Below are positions 1 to 10,173 of a DNA stretch of 64,000 nucleotides, in pieces. Within the stretch, counting starts at the first letter, position 1; every line of letters starts with the position of its first letter. The notes under the pieces are model-generated. The model had not been told where the DNA came from and did no database searches. It saw nothing but the letters and a program-made list of their open reading frames with translations. The DNA lies in contig JAADGL010000055.1 in the NCBI GenBank assembly GCA_013152385.1, positions 1-64,000 on the forward strand. The letters run 5' to 3'. Source of the stretch: Acidobacteriota bacterium. Lineage in GTDB: Bacteria; Acidobacteriota; Holophagae; Thermotomaculales; Thermotomaculaceae. The position numbers and the translations under genes are program-made.

Positions 1-122
1 AGGGATTTATCCGGGAAGCATACAGCCTCTTCGGGGGAACAATTATTCAGAAGAAGGGACGGGGAGCGTATACGGTGGGAACCGGCCCGGGCGTTTATTC
101 GCTGAGACGGCTGACCGGATGA
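1..122 (+). CDS. C-terminal fragment of an unrecognised protein
   Basis: Frame 3 is open from the left edge to a TGA at 120-122 and gives 39 residues, including GGTIIQKKGRGAYTVGTGPG. The regular protein-like composition, rich in Gly and basic residues near the end, favours real coding over chance. The start lies outside the window. I do not recognise a family. The other two forward frames give less protein-like sequence here. Confidence 0.5.
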   Translation, partial: GFIREAYSLFGGTIIQKKGRGAYTVGTGPGVYSLRRLTG

Positions 123-493
123 GTGCCGCGCTCTGCGCACGGGATGTCGGGTTTTAGATGAAAAGGTGTTAGATATTCAGAAAAATCAGGGAATTGTCCA
201 TTTTTCTGCCTTTTCAAACACTCCCACTTGAGCCAGAGAGGGGGCAGGCAAATAATAGGCAGAGGAGGTTTAACCGATATTTTGTGGTTGTCGGACGCGT
301 TTTCCCCTTTCGTTCCACAATGGTTTTCCGCGGTAAAGACAAGAGGTAAACGGTTCAGCGATCGCTGTTTGACGGGGCATTGGCTTTTCTGGAGTTGGTT
401 TGAAAAAATGGGGGGGATACCAGAATATGATTCTCCTTGACTGCTGAAAGATACGGGTGTATGTTAACTTAATATGAGGGGTGTTATGTAATT
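123..493. other. Gene-free stretch
   Basis: No convincing gene lies between the first fragment and the membrane protein at 494. A 70-codon open frame at 228-440 begins with TTG, has no Shine-Dalgarno sequence and resembles no protein I know. A perfect 12-bp palindrome, CAGCGATCGCTG, lies at 356-367. The right end holds the promoter listed next. Confidence 0.5.
437..465 (+). promoter_or_regulatory. Sigma-70-type promoter for the 494 gene
   Basis: TTGACT (437-442), a 17-base spacer and TATGTT (460-465). The predicted transcript start is near 472, just before a GAGGGG stretch that could serve as ribosome binding site. Confidence 0.45.
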
Positions 494-1477
494 ATGTTTT
501 CAAATCTAATTTGGGGTGGGCTGGCCGAAAGCACGAGGCCGTGTATTAATAGGGTATTTGTCATATTTGTATTCTTGTTATTAATCACTTACAGTGTATT
601 TGCTCAAACGGCTCACCGGTTCGGATCTCCTGTGCCATCCAAACTGTTGGATGGAAATAAGCTTGTACTTAAAAAAATGAACTGTTCAATAGAATCGCCG
701 TGGTCCAATTCAAAATGGTTTAAAATGAAAACGGAGCACTCGACAATGCAATCCTTCTATTGTCAAAATACAAAAACCGGTAAATTTTTTCTTTTTTCCA
801 TAAATACAACTCCAATTGCCCGATATAATAGTTATGACATGAAACGTTATTTTCTGGGTATTGAGGATTCTCTGAAAAAGTCAGCTTACAAACTTAAAGA
901 ACATTCATTCAAGATGTCCAGTGTACCGGTTCCCGATTCTTTTTCATATCGTTATTCAGTGGTAGGCCCTTCAGGAGATGAGATTTTCTTTCACGCGTAT
1001 TTGATTACGTCTCATTATCTTTATTTGATTCAGTCTGCATCAGCGGATCCGGCAATAGATCAGGACTTTCTGTCTTTTGTTAAATCCTTTGTTTTGCTGA
1101 AACCACAGGTTGACAACCGGACAGTTCCTTCTGTTGTTATGGAAATGAGCTCGTTTGTCAGTTTTTGTGTAATGATTCTCTATTTCATTGCTTTTTTTAT
1201 CATTTCCAAAATCGGAAGAAAACGCAAATCGGAGCAGAAAAAACCATTTGGAATAGGTGTGGTGGTCTTTTGTATTGTCATTCTCATTTTCTTGCTGCAC
1301 GTTTTATTTCAATCTTTGCTGATTTTTGGGTGCACCCCTATTACAGCAAGAGAGTTTGGCCAGTTAGTGGGTAGTGTGATCTGGGCTCTTGGAATTCCAT
1401 TATTCATTTATCTTATTGTACAAACACGACGGAAAAATCATTCAGGGGATAGCGGAGTTGCTGAAAAGAGTTTATGA
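494..1477 (+). CDS. Hypothetical membrane protein, AT-rich
   Basis: Encodes 327 residues of no recognised family. An N-terminal hydrophobic stretch around residues 21-38, ending ITYSVFAQ, looks like a signal peptide or first membrane anchor. A polar domain of about 180 residues follows, rich in Lys, Ser and aromatics. Three hydrophobic segments close the protein (about 217-238, 252-282 and 290-308). The probable topology is an extracytoplasmic domain followed by a C-terminal membrane bundle. The gene is visibly richer in A+T than serS and upp downstream and has no operon partner, which may reflect recent acquisition. The start is the first ATG after a GAGGGG stretch, at a rather long spacing, so the exact start is uncertain. 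Confidence 0.6.
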   Translation: MFSNLIWGGLAESTRPCINRVFVIFVFLLLITYSVFAQTAHRFGSPVPSKLLDGNKLVLKKMNCSIESPWSNSKWFKMKTEHSTMQSFYCQNTKTGKFFLFSINTTPIARYNSYDMKRYFLGIEDSLKKSAYKLKEHSFKMSSVPVPDSFSYRYSVVGPSGDEIFFHAYLITSHYLYLIQSASADPAIDQDFLSFVKSFVLLKPQVDNRTVPSVVMEMSSFVSFCVMILYFIAFFIISKIGRKRKSEQKKPFGIGVVVFCIVILIFLLHVLFQSLLIFGCTPITAREFGQLVGSVIWALGIPLFIYLIVQTRRKNHSGDSGVAEKSL

Positions 1478-1746
1478 AAAAACATTAGTATATTTTTGTG
1501 TTTCTGATGATTGTCTGTTGTAACCCCTACGGTAATTTTTACAAAAATTTCGGGCACAGTACTAAAATAATTACTACTAACTGCTTATAGAAAAGAAGGT
1601 TTGCCGTATAGAACCGGGAAAAAAAAGAATATCCAACAATGCCGAGAGAAGGTGGCAGGAGTTGAAGGGTACGTCGCCTTCGGCGGGACATTTTTCGCAC
1701 ATTTTCCGTTTGTGCAGGGGGGAATGGGTATTTGTGGCAAATGCGT

Positions 1747-1775
1747 TTGATTTTGGCGGGGGATTTCTCTACAAT
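1747..1775 (+). promoter_or_regulatory. Sigma-70-type promoter for serS
   Basis: TTGATT (1747-1752), 17 bases, TACAAT (1770-1775). The predicted start is about 1782 and gives a leader of about 27 bases. That leaves no room for a T-box. The rest of 1478-1746 shows only a short CGCC-TTC-GGCG hairpin at about 1673-1683 and no gene. Confidence 0.6.
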
Positions 1776-1778
1776 TAA

Positions 1779-3086
<1,308 letters not shown>

Positions 3087-3103
3087 ACCGGAGAGGGGGG
3101 TAA

Positions 3104-3742
3104 ATGGATAAAGGTTGTAAGTTTCAGGTAATTAACCATCCTCTGATTCGCCACAAGTTGACGTATATCCGGAACCGTTTGACCGGGAAGAAGGAGTTCA
3201 AGGAGCTTGTGGATGAGGTGGCGATGCTGATGGCGTTTGAAATTACCCGCGATTTCCCTCTGGTGAAGACGACGGTTGAAACTCCTTTGATGAAGGCGGA
3301 CTGCGAGGTTATGGGAGACCTTCAAGTTGTTCTGGTGCCGATTCTCCGTGCCGGAATCGGCATGGTGGACGGCATTATGCGGTTGATTCCTTCGGCGAGG
3401 GTCGGCCATGTGGGGCTTTTCCGGGATCATGATACGCTGAAACCTGTAACGTATTATTTTAAGATTCCCCCGTTGGCGGAGAATCATCAGTTTATCCTTA
3501 TTGACCCGATGCTGGCCACCGGCGGTTCCGCCATTGAGGCGGTGAATCTGCTGAAACGGGAAGGGGTGAAAAATATTAAGTTCATGTGTCTGATTGCCGC
3601 GCCGGAGGGGGTGCGGGCATTCTGTGATGCCCATCCGGAGATTGAGGTGTACGCGGCGGCTTTAGATGAAAAATTGAATGACAAGGCGTATATTCTGCCG
3701 GGTCTCGGCGATGCCGGCGACCGGCTGTTCGGAACGGTTTGA
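3104..3742 (+). CDS. upp: Uracil phosphoribosyltransferase
   Basis: 212 residues, standard length. Converts uracil and PRPP to UMP in pyrimidine salvage. Family features include the N-terminal [16 protein letters not shown] stretch, the [12 protein letters not shown] segment, the PRPP loop around residues 133-145 ([13 protein letters not shown]) and a C-terminal [12 protein letters not shown] uracil-binding segment. An AG-rich ribosome binding site lies just before the ATG. It follows serS directly on the same strand. Confidence 0.97.
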   Translation: MDKGCKFQVINHPLIRHKLTYIRNRLTGKKEFKELVDEVAMLMAFEITRDFPLVKTTVETPLMKADCEVMGDLQVVLVPILRAGIGMVDGIMRLIPSARVGHVGLFRDHDTLKPVTYYFKIPPLAENHQFILIDPMLATGGSAIEAVNLLKREGVKNIKFMCLIAAPEGVRAFCDAHPEIEVYAAALDEKLNDKAYILPGLGDAGDRLFGTV

Positions 3743-3790
3743 GATGGATTGCGTATGGTGTTTGAGTTTTGATTTAAGAAGGAGAGAGAG

Positions 3791-5095
3791 ATGAATTCAG
3801 AACATGGGATTTTTCACCCGAGCACGCGGCTCTACCGGTTTACCATTCTGCTTTTTGTCAGTCTGCTGACATACGGCAGTTATTTTGCCTATGATTCCGT
3901 GGGTGCCATTGCGCCGACGCTTTTGAAGGTGCTCCATGTGCCGAGAAGCGCAATCGGCACAATGTACACGGTGTACAGTATCGCGGCGATTCTGTCGGTT
4001 TTTCTCGGCGGTGTGCTGATTGATAAAATCGGTACCCGGGCGGCCAGTTTTATTTTTGCAACTCTGGTGGCTGTGGGAGCGGCTATTGTGGCGTTCGCGC
4101 CGAATATTTATGTGCTTTATGCCGGGCGCTTTATTTTCGGTGCCGGTTCCGAGTCGCTGGTTGTGGCACAGAGTGCAATTCTGGCCAGGTGGTTCAAGGG
4201 AAAGGAGCTGGCGCTTTCTTTCGGTATTGCGCTGACCATCAGCCGCCTCGGCACGCTTTTTTCTTTCAATACCGAAGAGTTGATTTCAAAGTATTTCAAT
4301 AATTACAAGGCTGCCCTGTGGGCGGCTGTGGGGTTTACGCTGGTGTCTCTGGGCGCCGCCGCCATTTACTGGCTTATGGATAAGCATGGGGAAAAGGTGC
4401 TGGCGCTGGAGGACGAGGGCGCGGAAGACAAGATTGTTCTTTCCGATATTAAGAAGTTTCCGAAATCTTTCTGGTATGTTGCGATTCTCTGTGTAACTTT
4501 TTATTCCGCTATTTTCCCCTTCACCGCGCTTTCAACCGATTTTTTCCATGACAAGTGGGGAATTCCGCTGACAGCGGGGGGAACCGGCGGTTTTTTCGGC
4601 CAGGTTTTCAATAATATTATCCATATGTTCTCCACAGCCGGCGGTACAACTACAATTATTATTTTTGCTTCCATGGTGCTGGCACCTTTTGCCGGGCAGC
4701 TTGTGGACAAAATCGGGAAACGCGCTTCTTTGATGACGGTGGGTTCCCTTTTGATGATTCCGAGCTTTCTCTTAATGGCATTCACGATGATTCAGCCCCG
4801 TTACCCGATGATGCTGCTGGGTGCCGCTTTCGTACTGGTTCCCGCCGCTATGTGGCCGGCGGTTCCGCTTATTGTCCGCAAGGAGATGGTGGGTTCCGCT
4901 TTCGGACTCATTACCATGATTCAGAATGTCGGGCTGGCGCTTTTCCCTTATCTCAACGGAAAACTTCGGGATGTAACCCACACGTATACGGCAAGTATGC
5001 TGATGTTTGCCTGTCTCGGCTTTGTCGGCCTCATTTTCGCCTGGCTGTTGAAGCGGTCGGACGCGAAGGAAGGCGGGGTCCTGGAGAGGCCGTAG
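3791..5095 (+). CDS. Major facilitator superfamily transporter
   Basis: 434 residues with about 12 hydrophobic segments in two halves joined by a charged cytoplasmic loop (around residues 195-225). MFS signature-like loops are GGVLIDKIGTR after segment 2 and GQLVDKIGKRAS after segment 8. Segment 4 carries AGRFIFGAGSESLVVAQ. The overall pattern recalls the MFSD1-like branch of MFS (putative peptide or organic-solute carriers), but substrate cannot be read from sequence. It has a good ribosome binding site (AAGGAGAG) and lies 48 bases after upp. The HAD gene follows 4 bases later. Confidence 0.85.
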   Translation: MNSEHGIFHPSTRLYRFTILLFVSLLTYGSYFAYDSVGAIAPTLLKVLHVPRSAIGTMYTVYSIAAILSVFLGGVLIDKIGTRAASFIFATLVAVGAAIVAFAPNIYVLYAGRFIFGAGSESLVVAQSAILARWFKGKELALSFGIALTISRLGTLFSFNTEELISKYFNNYKAALWAAVGFTLVSLGAAAIYWLMDKHGEKVLALEDEGAEDKIVLSDIKKFPKSFWYVAILCVTFYSAIFPFTALSTDFFHDKWGIPLTAGGTGGFFGQVFNNIIHMFSTAGGTTTIIIFASMVLAPFAGQLVDKIGKRASLMTVGSLLMIPSFLLMAFTMIQPRYPMMLLGAAFVLVPAAMWPAVPLIVRKEMVGSAFGLITMIQNVGLALFPYLNGKLRDVTHTYTASMLMFACLGFVGLIFAWLLKRSDAKEGGVLERP

Positions 5096-5099
5096 GGGG

Positions 5100-5873
5100 G
5101 TGTTGTTGCGTAAAAACGGGCCGGGTTTCAAGTCCGGTTTAAAGATTGTGACAAAGGGGGGCGCTTGCCCCCTTTCCGCTTTTCTGGTGGATATTGACAA
5201 TACGGTGATTGATGTAAAACGGCGGGATTATCAGTCTTTTCTGGATACAGCTTTGGAAATGGGGGTTTCGGCGCTGAATTTTGATGAATTTGTTGAGATG
5301 AGGCTTTCCGGCGCCTCTTCCCGTGAAATCGGAGAAGTTCTGTTGTCCCGCGGCGGGCAGCCGGAGAAGCTGGAAACTTTTCTTTTTCTCCGCCATTCAA
5401 AGCTGGACCGGCCGGAACTTTTTCAGCTGGATACACTGTTTCCCGGTGTCCGCCGTGCGCTGGCGCGGATGTTTGAAACCGGGTTGCCGGTGATTGCCGC
5501 GACTTTGCGCCGTGACAGCGGGCTGCTGGAACGGGAGTTTTTAAGGCTGGGAATCCGGGATTTCTTTTCCGGAATCTTAACGGCGGGGGATATTGAAGGG
5601 AAGGCGGACCGGCGGTATAAGCCTGAATACGATTGTTTGTGTTATTTCAAAGGCCTGGTGCTGAAAGAAGCACTGAACCGGTTTCAGCTGACGGCGGAAA
5701 GCACGGTTTTTATCAGCGATACGGAGTTTGATATTGAGGCGGGGGCGGCACTCGGCATTATTACCGCCGCGGTGGAAACCGGTTACGGCAGCAATGAAAA
5801 GCTCCGGGAGATGGCGGATGTGTGCCTGCCTTCGCTGGCGGCGCTTTCCGGAAGGTTAGTTTTCGGTGTTTAA
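5100..5873 (+). CDS. HAD-superfamily hydrolase
   Basis: About 257 residues. HAD motif I is seen as FLVDIDNTVID (nucleophile and acid/base Asp both present). A helical cap follows. Motif II may be the Thr of IAATLRRD. The Lys region precedes motif IV, ISDTEFDIEAG, so the fold and catalytic set look intact, consistent with a small-molecule phosphatase. The substrate is unknown. The GTG at 5100 sits almost on top of the AGGGGGG stretch; an in-frame GTG at 5148 just ahead of motif I is an alternative. The 3' end overlaps the convergent glycosyltransferase gene by 18 bases. Confidence 0.8.
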   Translation: MLLRKNGPGFKSGLKIVTKGGACPLSAFLVDIDNTVIDVKRRDYQSFLDTALEMGVSALNFDEFVEMRLSGASSREIGEVLLSRGGQPEKLETFLFLRHSKLDRPELFQLDTLFPGVRRALARMFETGLPVIAATLRRDSGLLEREFLRLGIRDFFSGILTAGDIEGKADRRYKPEYDCLCYFKGLVLKEALNRFQLTAESTVFISDTEFDIEAGAALGIITAAVETGYGSNEKLREMADVCLPSLAALSGRLVFGV

Positions 5874-7487
5874 TTCCGGCTTTGCTGCCTGTAACAGCGG
5901 TAAATTACTGAACATCATGTAGTCTTTTCCCTCCCATATTTTTGCCAGTTTCCCAGGGAGAGGGCGATGGTCCTGCTTTTCACGGATAAAAAGCATGGGA
6001 ACCCGGGCCCTGAACATCTGCCAGAGGTTCTTTTCGGAGAGGATGGTGGGGGATTTTTTCACTTCTTCCGGCAGTGTTTCATTGTCAATTTTTGTTTCCA
6101 GCGGATTGATGCCGGTGTAAAGGGTCAGGCTCCGGGCAATAAATCCGTCACAAACGACTGCGATCCCGCCATGAGACGGGTTTTCCAGCGCATTGACTGC
6201 TTTTGCCAGGGGTTTGGCGGTTTTGATGTATTTCAGCGGCTGAAGCCCCAGAAGGTGCAGCGCAAAGGCCATTACCACCAGTACTTTCACAGCTGTTGTC
6301 AAGACGGTTGCGACAGGATATTTCCGGACGAAGAGAAGTAAGAGGTTAAATGACAGTATGGCTGTGGCAATAAATAAAGCAAAACGGTTTTCAAGGGGGC
6401 CCAGCCCGTGCATCCAGAAGAGAAGGGTTGCGGCAACCAGCAGGGATTCCGCAGCAATGTAGGTTAACAGAGTGCCCCGGTAGGATGTGTGATAAACAAA
6501 CCGCGCTCCGAGGATGGCGGCGGGGGGAACGGAAAAAAGTACGTATAAAATCAGTTTACTGGACGGAACAGTAAAAAATATCAGGGGGAAGAGAAGCCAG
6601 GAGATCAGCAGAACCGTTTCAAAGGAGCGTTTGGAACGGACCGATTGAAACACCCCTTCCACAGCCGGGATAATCCAGGGGAATGTGGCAGCCGGGAACA
6701 GATAGAGGTAAAAGGCAACGGGCTGCGGGTGGCCGAAACCGTGGCGGGAAAACCGGCTCAGCATCTGCTCCACAACAAGATAATTAAACGCGCCCGGCAG
6801 TTTCAGCATAATGAAAACCGGCCACCAGAACGCCAGCAGCAGGAATACAAGAACCGGCAGGGGTTTCAGCAGTGTTTTAATGAATTTCCCTTCATGCTCA
6901 ATCCAGAGGAAAATGCCGATGACGCCGCCGGCCAGAATCAGCCCGATGGGGCCTTTTGCCATGCCGGAAAATCCGAGGGAAACCCAGAAAAGCCATACCC
7001 CGGATTTTTTCTGTTCCCGATATGCCATTAAAAAACCGTACATGGCAAGAAGCGTGAAAAAAAGGAGAAAAATATCTGTGGTGACAATGCGCCCGGCGCC
7101 GATTATCAACGGAGAGGTTTCAAAGATGATTGCGGCAAGAAAGGCTTCAATATCCCTGTCTACAAAAAAACGGGCAAGAAAAAATACCAGCAAGGCGCAC
7201 AGAAGGCCGAAAAGGCCGGAAAAGAAACGCCCGCCGAATTCATTTACTCCGAACACAGCATAACCGGCTGCCACAAACCAGTACACAAGGGGCGGTTTTG
7301 TGATGTGTGCCATCCGGTTTTGACGGGGAATCAGCCAGTTACCGAACCGGTAGGTTTCATAAGCGATTTCGCTGTATCTTGCGTCGGAAGTTTCCGCGAA
7401 TGGAATCCGGGATTCCTGAAAGAAGAATGAAAAAAATCCGAAAAGTACAATGACGGCCAGCAGCAAGGCCCGCTTATTCTGTTTCAT
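5856..7487 (-). CDS. ArnT/PMT-like polyprenyl-phosphate glycosyltransferase
   Basis: 543 residues with about 11-12 membrane segments. The first extracytoplasmic loop carries FAETSDARYSEIAYETY followed by NRMAHITKPPLVYW. This pattern is diagnostic of the GT83/PMT_2 family, which moves sugars from polyprenyl-phosphate donors to lipid A, proteins or other acceptors on the outer face of the inner membrane. The Asp and Glu of the first loop are the expected catalytic and metal residues. A soluble C-terminal domain follows (about 440-543). The ATG at 7487 gives MKQNKRALLLAVIV and overlaps the end of the upstream HNH gene by 14 bases. A longer open frame to 7574 would run through the HNH gene and is not used. 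The acceptor is unknown. Confidence 0.85.
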   Translation of the reverse strand: MKQNKRALLLAVIVLFGFFSFFFQESRIPFAETSDARYSEIAYETYRFGNWLIPRQNRMAHITKPPLVYWFVAAGYAVFGVNEFGGRFFSGLFGLLCALLVFFLARFFVDRDIEAFLAAIIFETSPLIIGAGRIVTTDIFLLFFTLLAMYGFLMAYREQKKSGVWLFWVSLGFSGMAKGPIGLILAGGVIGIFLWIEHEGKFIKTLLKPLPVLVFLLLAFWWPVFIMLKLPGAFNYLVVEQMLSRFSRHGFGHPQPVAFYLYLFPAATFPWIIPAVEGVFQSVRSKRSFETVLLISWLLFPLIFFTVPSSKLILYVLFSVPPAAILGARFVYHTSYRGTLLTYIAAESLLVAATLLFWMHGLGPLENRFALFIATAILSFNLLLLFVRKYPVATVLTTAVKVLVVMAFALHLLGLQPLKYIKTAKPLAKAVNALENPSHGGIAVVCDGFIARSLTLYTGINPLETKIDNETLPEEVKKSPTILSEKNLWQMFRARVPMLFIREKQDHRPLPGKLAKIWEGKDYMMFSNLPLLQAAKPELNTEN

Positions 7488-7797
7488 GGCGTATTGACTC
7501 CAAATATTCCTGCCATTCAATGGGCAGCAGGTATTTTTTACGGGAATTGCATTCTTTGCAACAGGGGACCACATTGCCTTTTGTGGTCCGCCCCCCCCTT
7601 GCCAGCGGCACGAGATGGTCCATTGTCAGCTCTTCCGGGGGGAACTTCCTGCCGCAGTAATAGCAGATGCCGGAACTTCGTTTCCGTTTCCACCACTGGC
7701 TTTTCCTGAGCTCTCTTGCCTTGTGTTTTTCCCGCCGGATATGGGACGGATCCGCTGTGCTGAAATAAACATCCTCCATAATCATAGAATAGCACAT
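7474..7797 (-). CDS. HNH endonuclease-family protein
   Basis: Up to 107 residues. A zinc-knuckle HNH core is clear: CYYCGRKF, then LTMDHLVPLARGG, then NVVPCCKECNSRKK. This is the compact HNH nuclease found free-standing in many bacteria, and its biological substrate is generally unknown. Three in-frame ATGs (7797, 7785, 7779) compete. GGGAG lies only 2 bases before the first and about 14 before the second, so the start is unsettled. Co-directional and overlapping with the glycosyltransferase, with no evident functional link. Confidence 0.8.
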   Translation of the reverse strand: MCYSMIMEDVYFSTADPSHIRREKHKARELRKSQWWKRKRSSGICYYCGRKFPPEELTMDHLVPLARGGRTTKGNVVPCCKECNSRKKYLLPIEWQEYLESIRHETE

Positions 7798-7995
7798 TTC
7801 TCCCGGATTTTAGAACTTGGGAAGCCTTGTTGGTTTTTGTGCTGCGGGGTTGCTCTGATATCCCCTGTTTTTCAGCTCTGAAGTAATATAAGGAGCGATA
7901 TAGCCGAACACGGTTCGCAGGTTTTCCCGAATACAGACACGGGTAAGGTTTTTGACGGTGATCTGAAAAAAGGGGGATACCGGAACGACGCCCCC

Positions 7996-8024
7996 TTGAC
8001 AGGGAAGGGTGGGAACCGGATAAT
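7996..8024 (+). promoter_or_regulatory. Sigma-70 promoter of the sulfur-carrier operon
   Basis: TTGACA (7996-8001), 17 bases, GATAAT (8019-8024). The predicted transcript start at about 8031 falls at the Shine-Dalgarno sequence AAGGAG (8031-8036), so the leader is only about 11 bases. Confidence 0.65.
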
Positions 8025-8041
8025 TCCGCTAAGGAGTTTAT

Positions 8042-8275
8042 ATGAGAATTGTATTGGAGTTCCCGGGTTTCTTACAAATTACCGGTGTAGACAGCGGCGG
8101 GACATCGGAAGTGGCGGAGGGAAAAACCGTTTCTCAACTTCTGGATGATTTTGGTATTGCTTACGACCACCAGAGATACATTATTCCGATTGTGAACCGT
8201 GAGGAAAAGCGTTTGGATTATGTGTTGCAGGATGGAGACCATCTTTTTTTGTACGTACCGGTTGGCGGTGGCTGA
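8042..8275 (+). CDS. MoaD/ThiS-like sulfur carrier protein
   Basis: 77 residues with the beta-grasp pattern of ubiquitin-like carriers, ending in the diagnostic Gly-Gly (VPVGGG). In this family the C-terminal Gly is adenylated by an E1-like enzyme and thiocarboxylated, then donates sulfur in thiamine, molybdopterin/tungstopterin or other sulfur chemistry. Its stop overlaps the start of the E1-like gene by one base (ATGG after TG), so the pair is translationally coupled. The segment EGKTVSQLLDDFGI matches the conserved helix of MoaD-like proteins. Which cofactor it serves cannot be decided: no thiazole synthase or MoaE lies nearby. Confidence 0.85.
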   Translation: MRIVLEFPGFLQITGVDSGGTSEVAEGKTVSQLLDDFGIAYDHQRYIIPIVNREEKRLDYVLQDGDHLFLYVPVGGG

Positions 8276-9108
8276 TGGGGGATGGAATTAAAATCCGGCT
8301 GAATGAGAAGACGATTCGGCTGGACAGCCCGGTGTGCCTTCGTTCTCTTCTGGAAGTTGAGTGTGCGGAGAAGATACCGGATGTCGTTGTTGTAAACGGA
8401 TTTCCCGTGGCTTCTGCTGATTGGGGAGGGGTTTTGATCAGGGACGGGGATGTTGTCGTATTGATCAGCCGGGGGGAAATGCCGTCTGATAATGAGTTTG
8501 TTTCCATGTTGACAGCCCGGAACAGTCCGGCGCTTCAGGGTTTTTTCTCCGATGGAACAGTTGGGGTTGCCGGGCTCGGCGGCCTGGGTTCACACGTTGC
8601 AACAGCGCTTGCGCGTACCGGGATAGGTGCCCTTGTACTTGTGGATTTTGATGTTGTGGAACCGTCAAATCTGAATCGCCAATGTTATGATGCTGCCGAT
8701 ATCGGCCGCTATAAAGTGGATGCGCTGGCGGAACGTATTTCCCGGTTTAATCCTTTTGTACAGCTTAATCTTCACCGTTTGAAGCTGGATGAGACTACGG
8801 TGTTTCCGGTGTTTTCCGATTGTGATGTGGTGGTGGAGGCCTTTGACAGCGTAGAAGCCAAAGCTATGATGGTTAAAAGTTTCAGCCATCCTTCATTTCG
8901 GTCGAAATTTCTGGTGACTGCGTCCGGCCTTGCGGGGATTGGCTCTCCAAATGAAATTCGTACCCGGCAATTAACACGCAATGTGTTTCTTTGCGGGGAT
9001 CTTGAGTCTGCCGCCGGGCCGGGGGAAGGCCTGATGGCTCCCCGGGTGATGGTGGCAGCCGGCCACCAGGCAACAGTTGTCTTGAGGCTCCTTGCCGGGA
9101 GGATATGA
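8275..9108 (+). CDS. ThiS-like domain fused to ThiF/MoeB-family E1-like enzyme
   Basis: 277 residues. The first 70 or so (IKIRLNEKTIRL to GDVVVLISRGEM) look like a second beta-grasp domain, but without a terminal Gly-Gly, so it is probably structural or regulatory. The rest is an E1-like adenylyltransferase: nucleotide-binding GVAGLGGLGSHVATALAR, the acidic VLVDFDVVEPSNLNRQ with the Arg finger, and Lys in GRYKVDAL. No CxxC zinc pairs are visible, unlike MoeB. This arrangement resembles ThiF family 2 proteins. The natural partner is the carrier encoded immediately upstream. It overlaps the aldo/keto reductase gene by ATGA. Confidence 0.85.
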   Translation: MGDGIKIRLNEKTIRLDSPVCLRSLLEVECAEKIPDVVVVNGFPVASADWGGVLIRDGDVVVLISRGEMPSDNEFVSMLTARNSPALQGFFSDGTVGVAGLGGLGSHVATALARTGIGALVLVDFDVVEPSNLNRQCYDAADIGRYKVDALAERISRFNPFVQLNLHRLKLDETTVFPVFSDCDVVVEAFDSVEAKAMMVKSFSHPSFRSKFLVTASGLAGIGSPNEIRTRQLTRNVFLCGDLESAAGPGEGLMAPRVMVAAGHQATVVLRLLAGRI

Positions 9109-10094
9109 AGATGGAATTTACCCGGATTCCCGGCCTGGATGTGCCGGTCTCCCGGATAGGGCTGGGCACATGGGCCATCGGCGGAGCATTCCGTGGCGGG
9201 TCTGACGAGTTGGATTTTATCCGGACAATGGGCAGGGCACTGGAAAGCGGTATTAATCTGATTGACACTGCCCCGGTGTACGGCTACGGTGCTTCGGAGG
9301 AGGTGCTGGGAAAAGCAATCCGTCGGTACCGGGCACGGGACAGGGTTGTTGTGGCGACAAAAGCAGGTTTGGAGTGGGGGGGTGGAAAGATTCGGCGGAA
9401 CGCGTCTCCCGGGCGGTTGAGGAGGGAGTTGGAAGACAGTTTGAAGCGGCTGAAAATAGATGTGATTGATATTTATCAACTCCACTGGCCGGATCCGAAA
9501 GTTTCCATGGAGGATGTTGCGGAAGCCATGCTCCGTTTCAGGGAAGAGGGGAAGGTCCGGTTAATCGGGGTGAGTAACTTTTCCGTTTCTGAATTGGCGT
9601 GTTTCAACAGGACGGTTCCGGTTCAGGTGCTGCAATCTCCGTACAATATTTTTGAGCGGGAAATTGAAAATGATACGGTGCCGTGGTGCAGGGAGAATAG
9701 AGCGGCGATTCTGGGGTACAGTGCCCTTTGCCGGGGGCTGTTGAGTGGAATGGTGGGCCCGGGCACGGTGTTTTCAAAGGGGGATGCCCGGAAGGTGGAC
9801 CCGAAATTTCAGCCGCCACGCCTGAACCGGTATCTGGAGGCGGTGAAGATGCTTGATTCTTTCGCCAGGGAGCGGTTTGGAAAGCGGGTCATTCACCTGT
9901 CTCTCCGCTTTGTGTTGGATATGCTGCCGGACGGTATTTCACTATGGGGAGCGTGGAAACCGGCCCATTTGGCGCCGCTGAATGATTGTTTCGGCTGGAA
10001 GCTGGGCCCCGGCGCACTGGATGAGATTGGCAGAATTGTGGCGGAGATGGTTCCGGATCCCATCGGCGCTGATTTTCTTGCTCCGCCAGAGTAG
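9105..10094 (+). CDS. Aldo/keto reductase
   Basis: 329 residues, TIM-barrel NADPH-dependent oxidoreductase. The catalytic tetrad is visible: Asp and Tyr in LIDTAPVYGYG, Lys in VATKAGLEW, His in IYQLHWPD. The N-terminus RIGLGTWAIGG is typical, and the C-terminal half carries GVSNFS. The start ATG overlaps the previous stop (ATGA) with GGGAGG upstream, so it is translated from the carrier/E1 operon. Its substrate is unknown, and the link to sulfur-carrier chemistry is only by operon. Confidence 0.92.
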   Translation: MKMEFTRIPGLDVPVSRIGLGTWAIGGAFRGGSDELDFIRTMGRALESGINLIDTAPVYGYGASEEVLGKAIRRYRARDRVVVATKAGLEWGGGKIRRNASPGRLRRELEDSLKRLKIDVIDIYQLHWPDPKVSMEDVAEAMLRFREEGKVRLIGVSNFSVSELACFNRTVPVQVLQSPYNIFEREIENDTVPWCRENRAAILGYSALCRGLLSGMVGPGTVFSKGDARKVDPKFQPPRLNRYLEAVKMLDSFARERFGKRVIHLSLRFVLDMLPDGISLWGAWKPAHLAPLNDCFGWKLGPGALDEIGRIVAEMVPDPIGADFLAPPE

Positions 10095-10173
10095 AAATTT
10101 AAGATGAACGGAACTTTTCAGTTTTTCAAAGCGTCCGAACTTATTGTGGAAGTTATTTTTTCAGGAGGAACAG

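Noticed and set aside
228-440. 70-codon open frame upstream of the AT-rich gene
   Set aside because: TTG start, no ribosome binding site, unlikely protein composition, and it contains the promoter elements for the next gene at its end.
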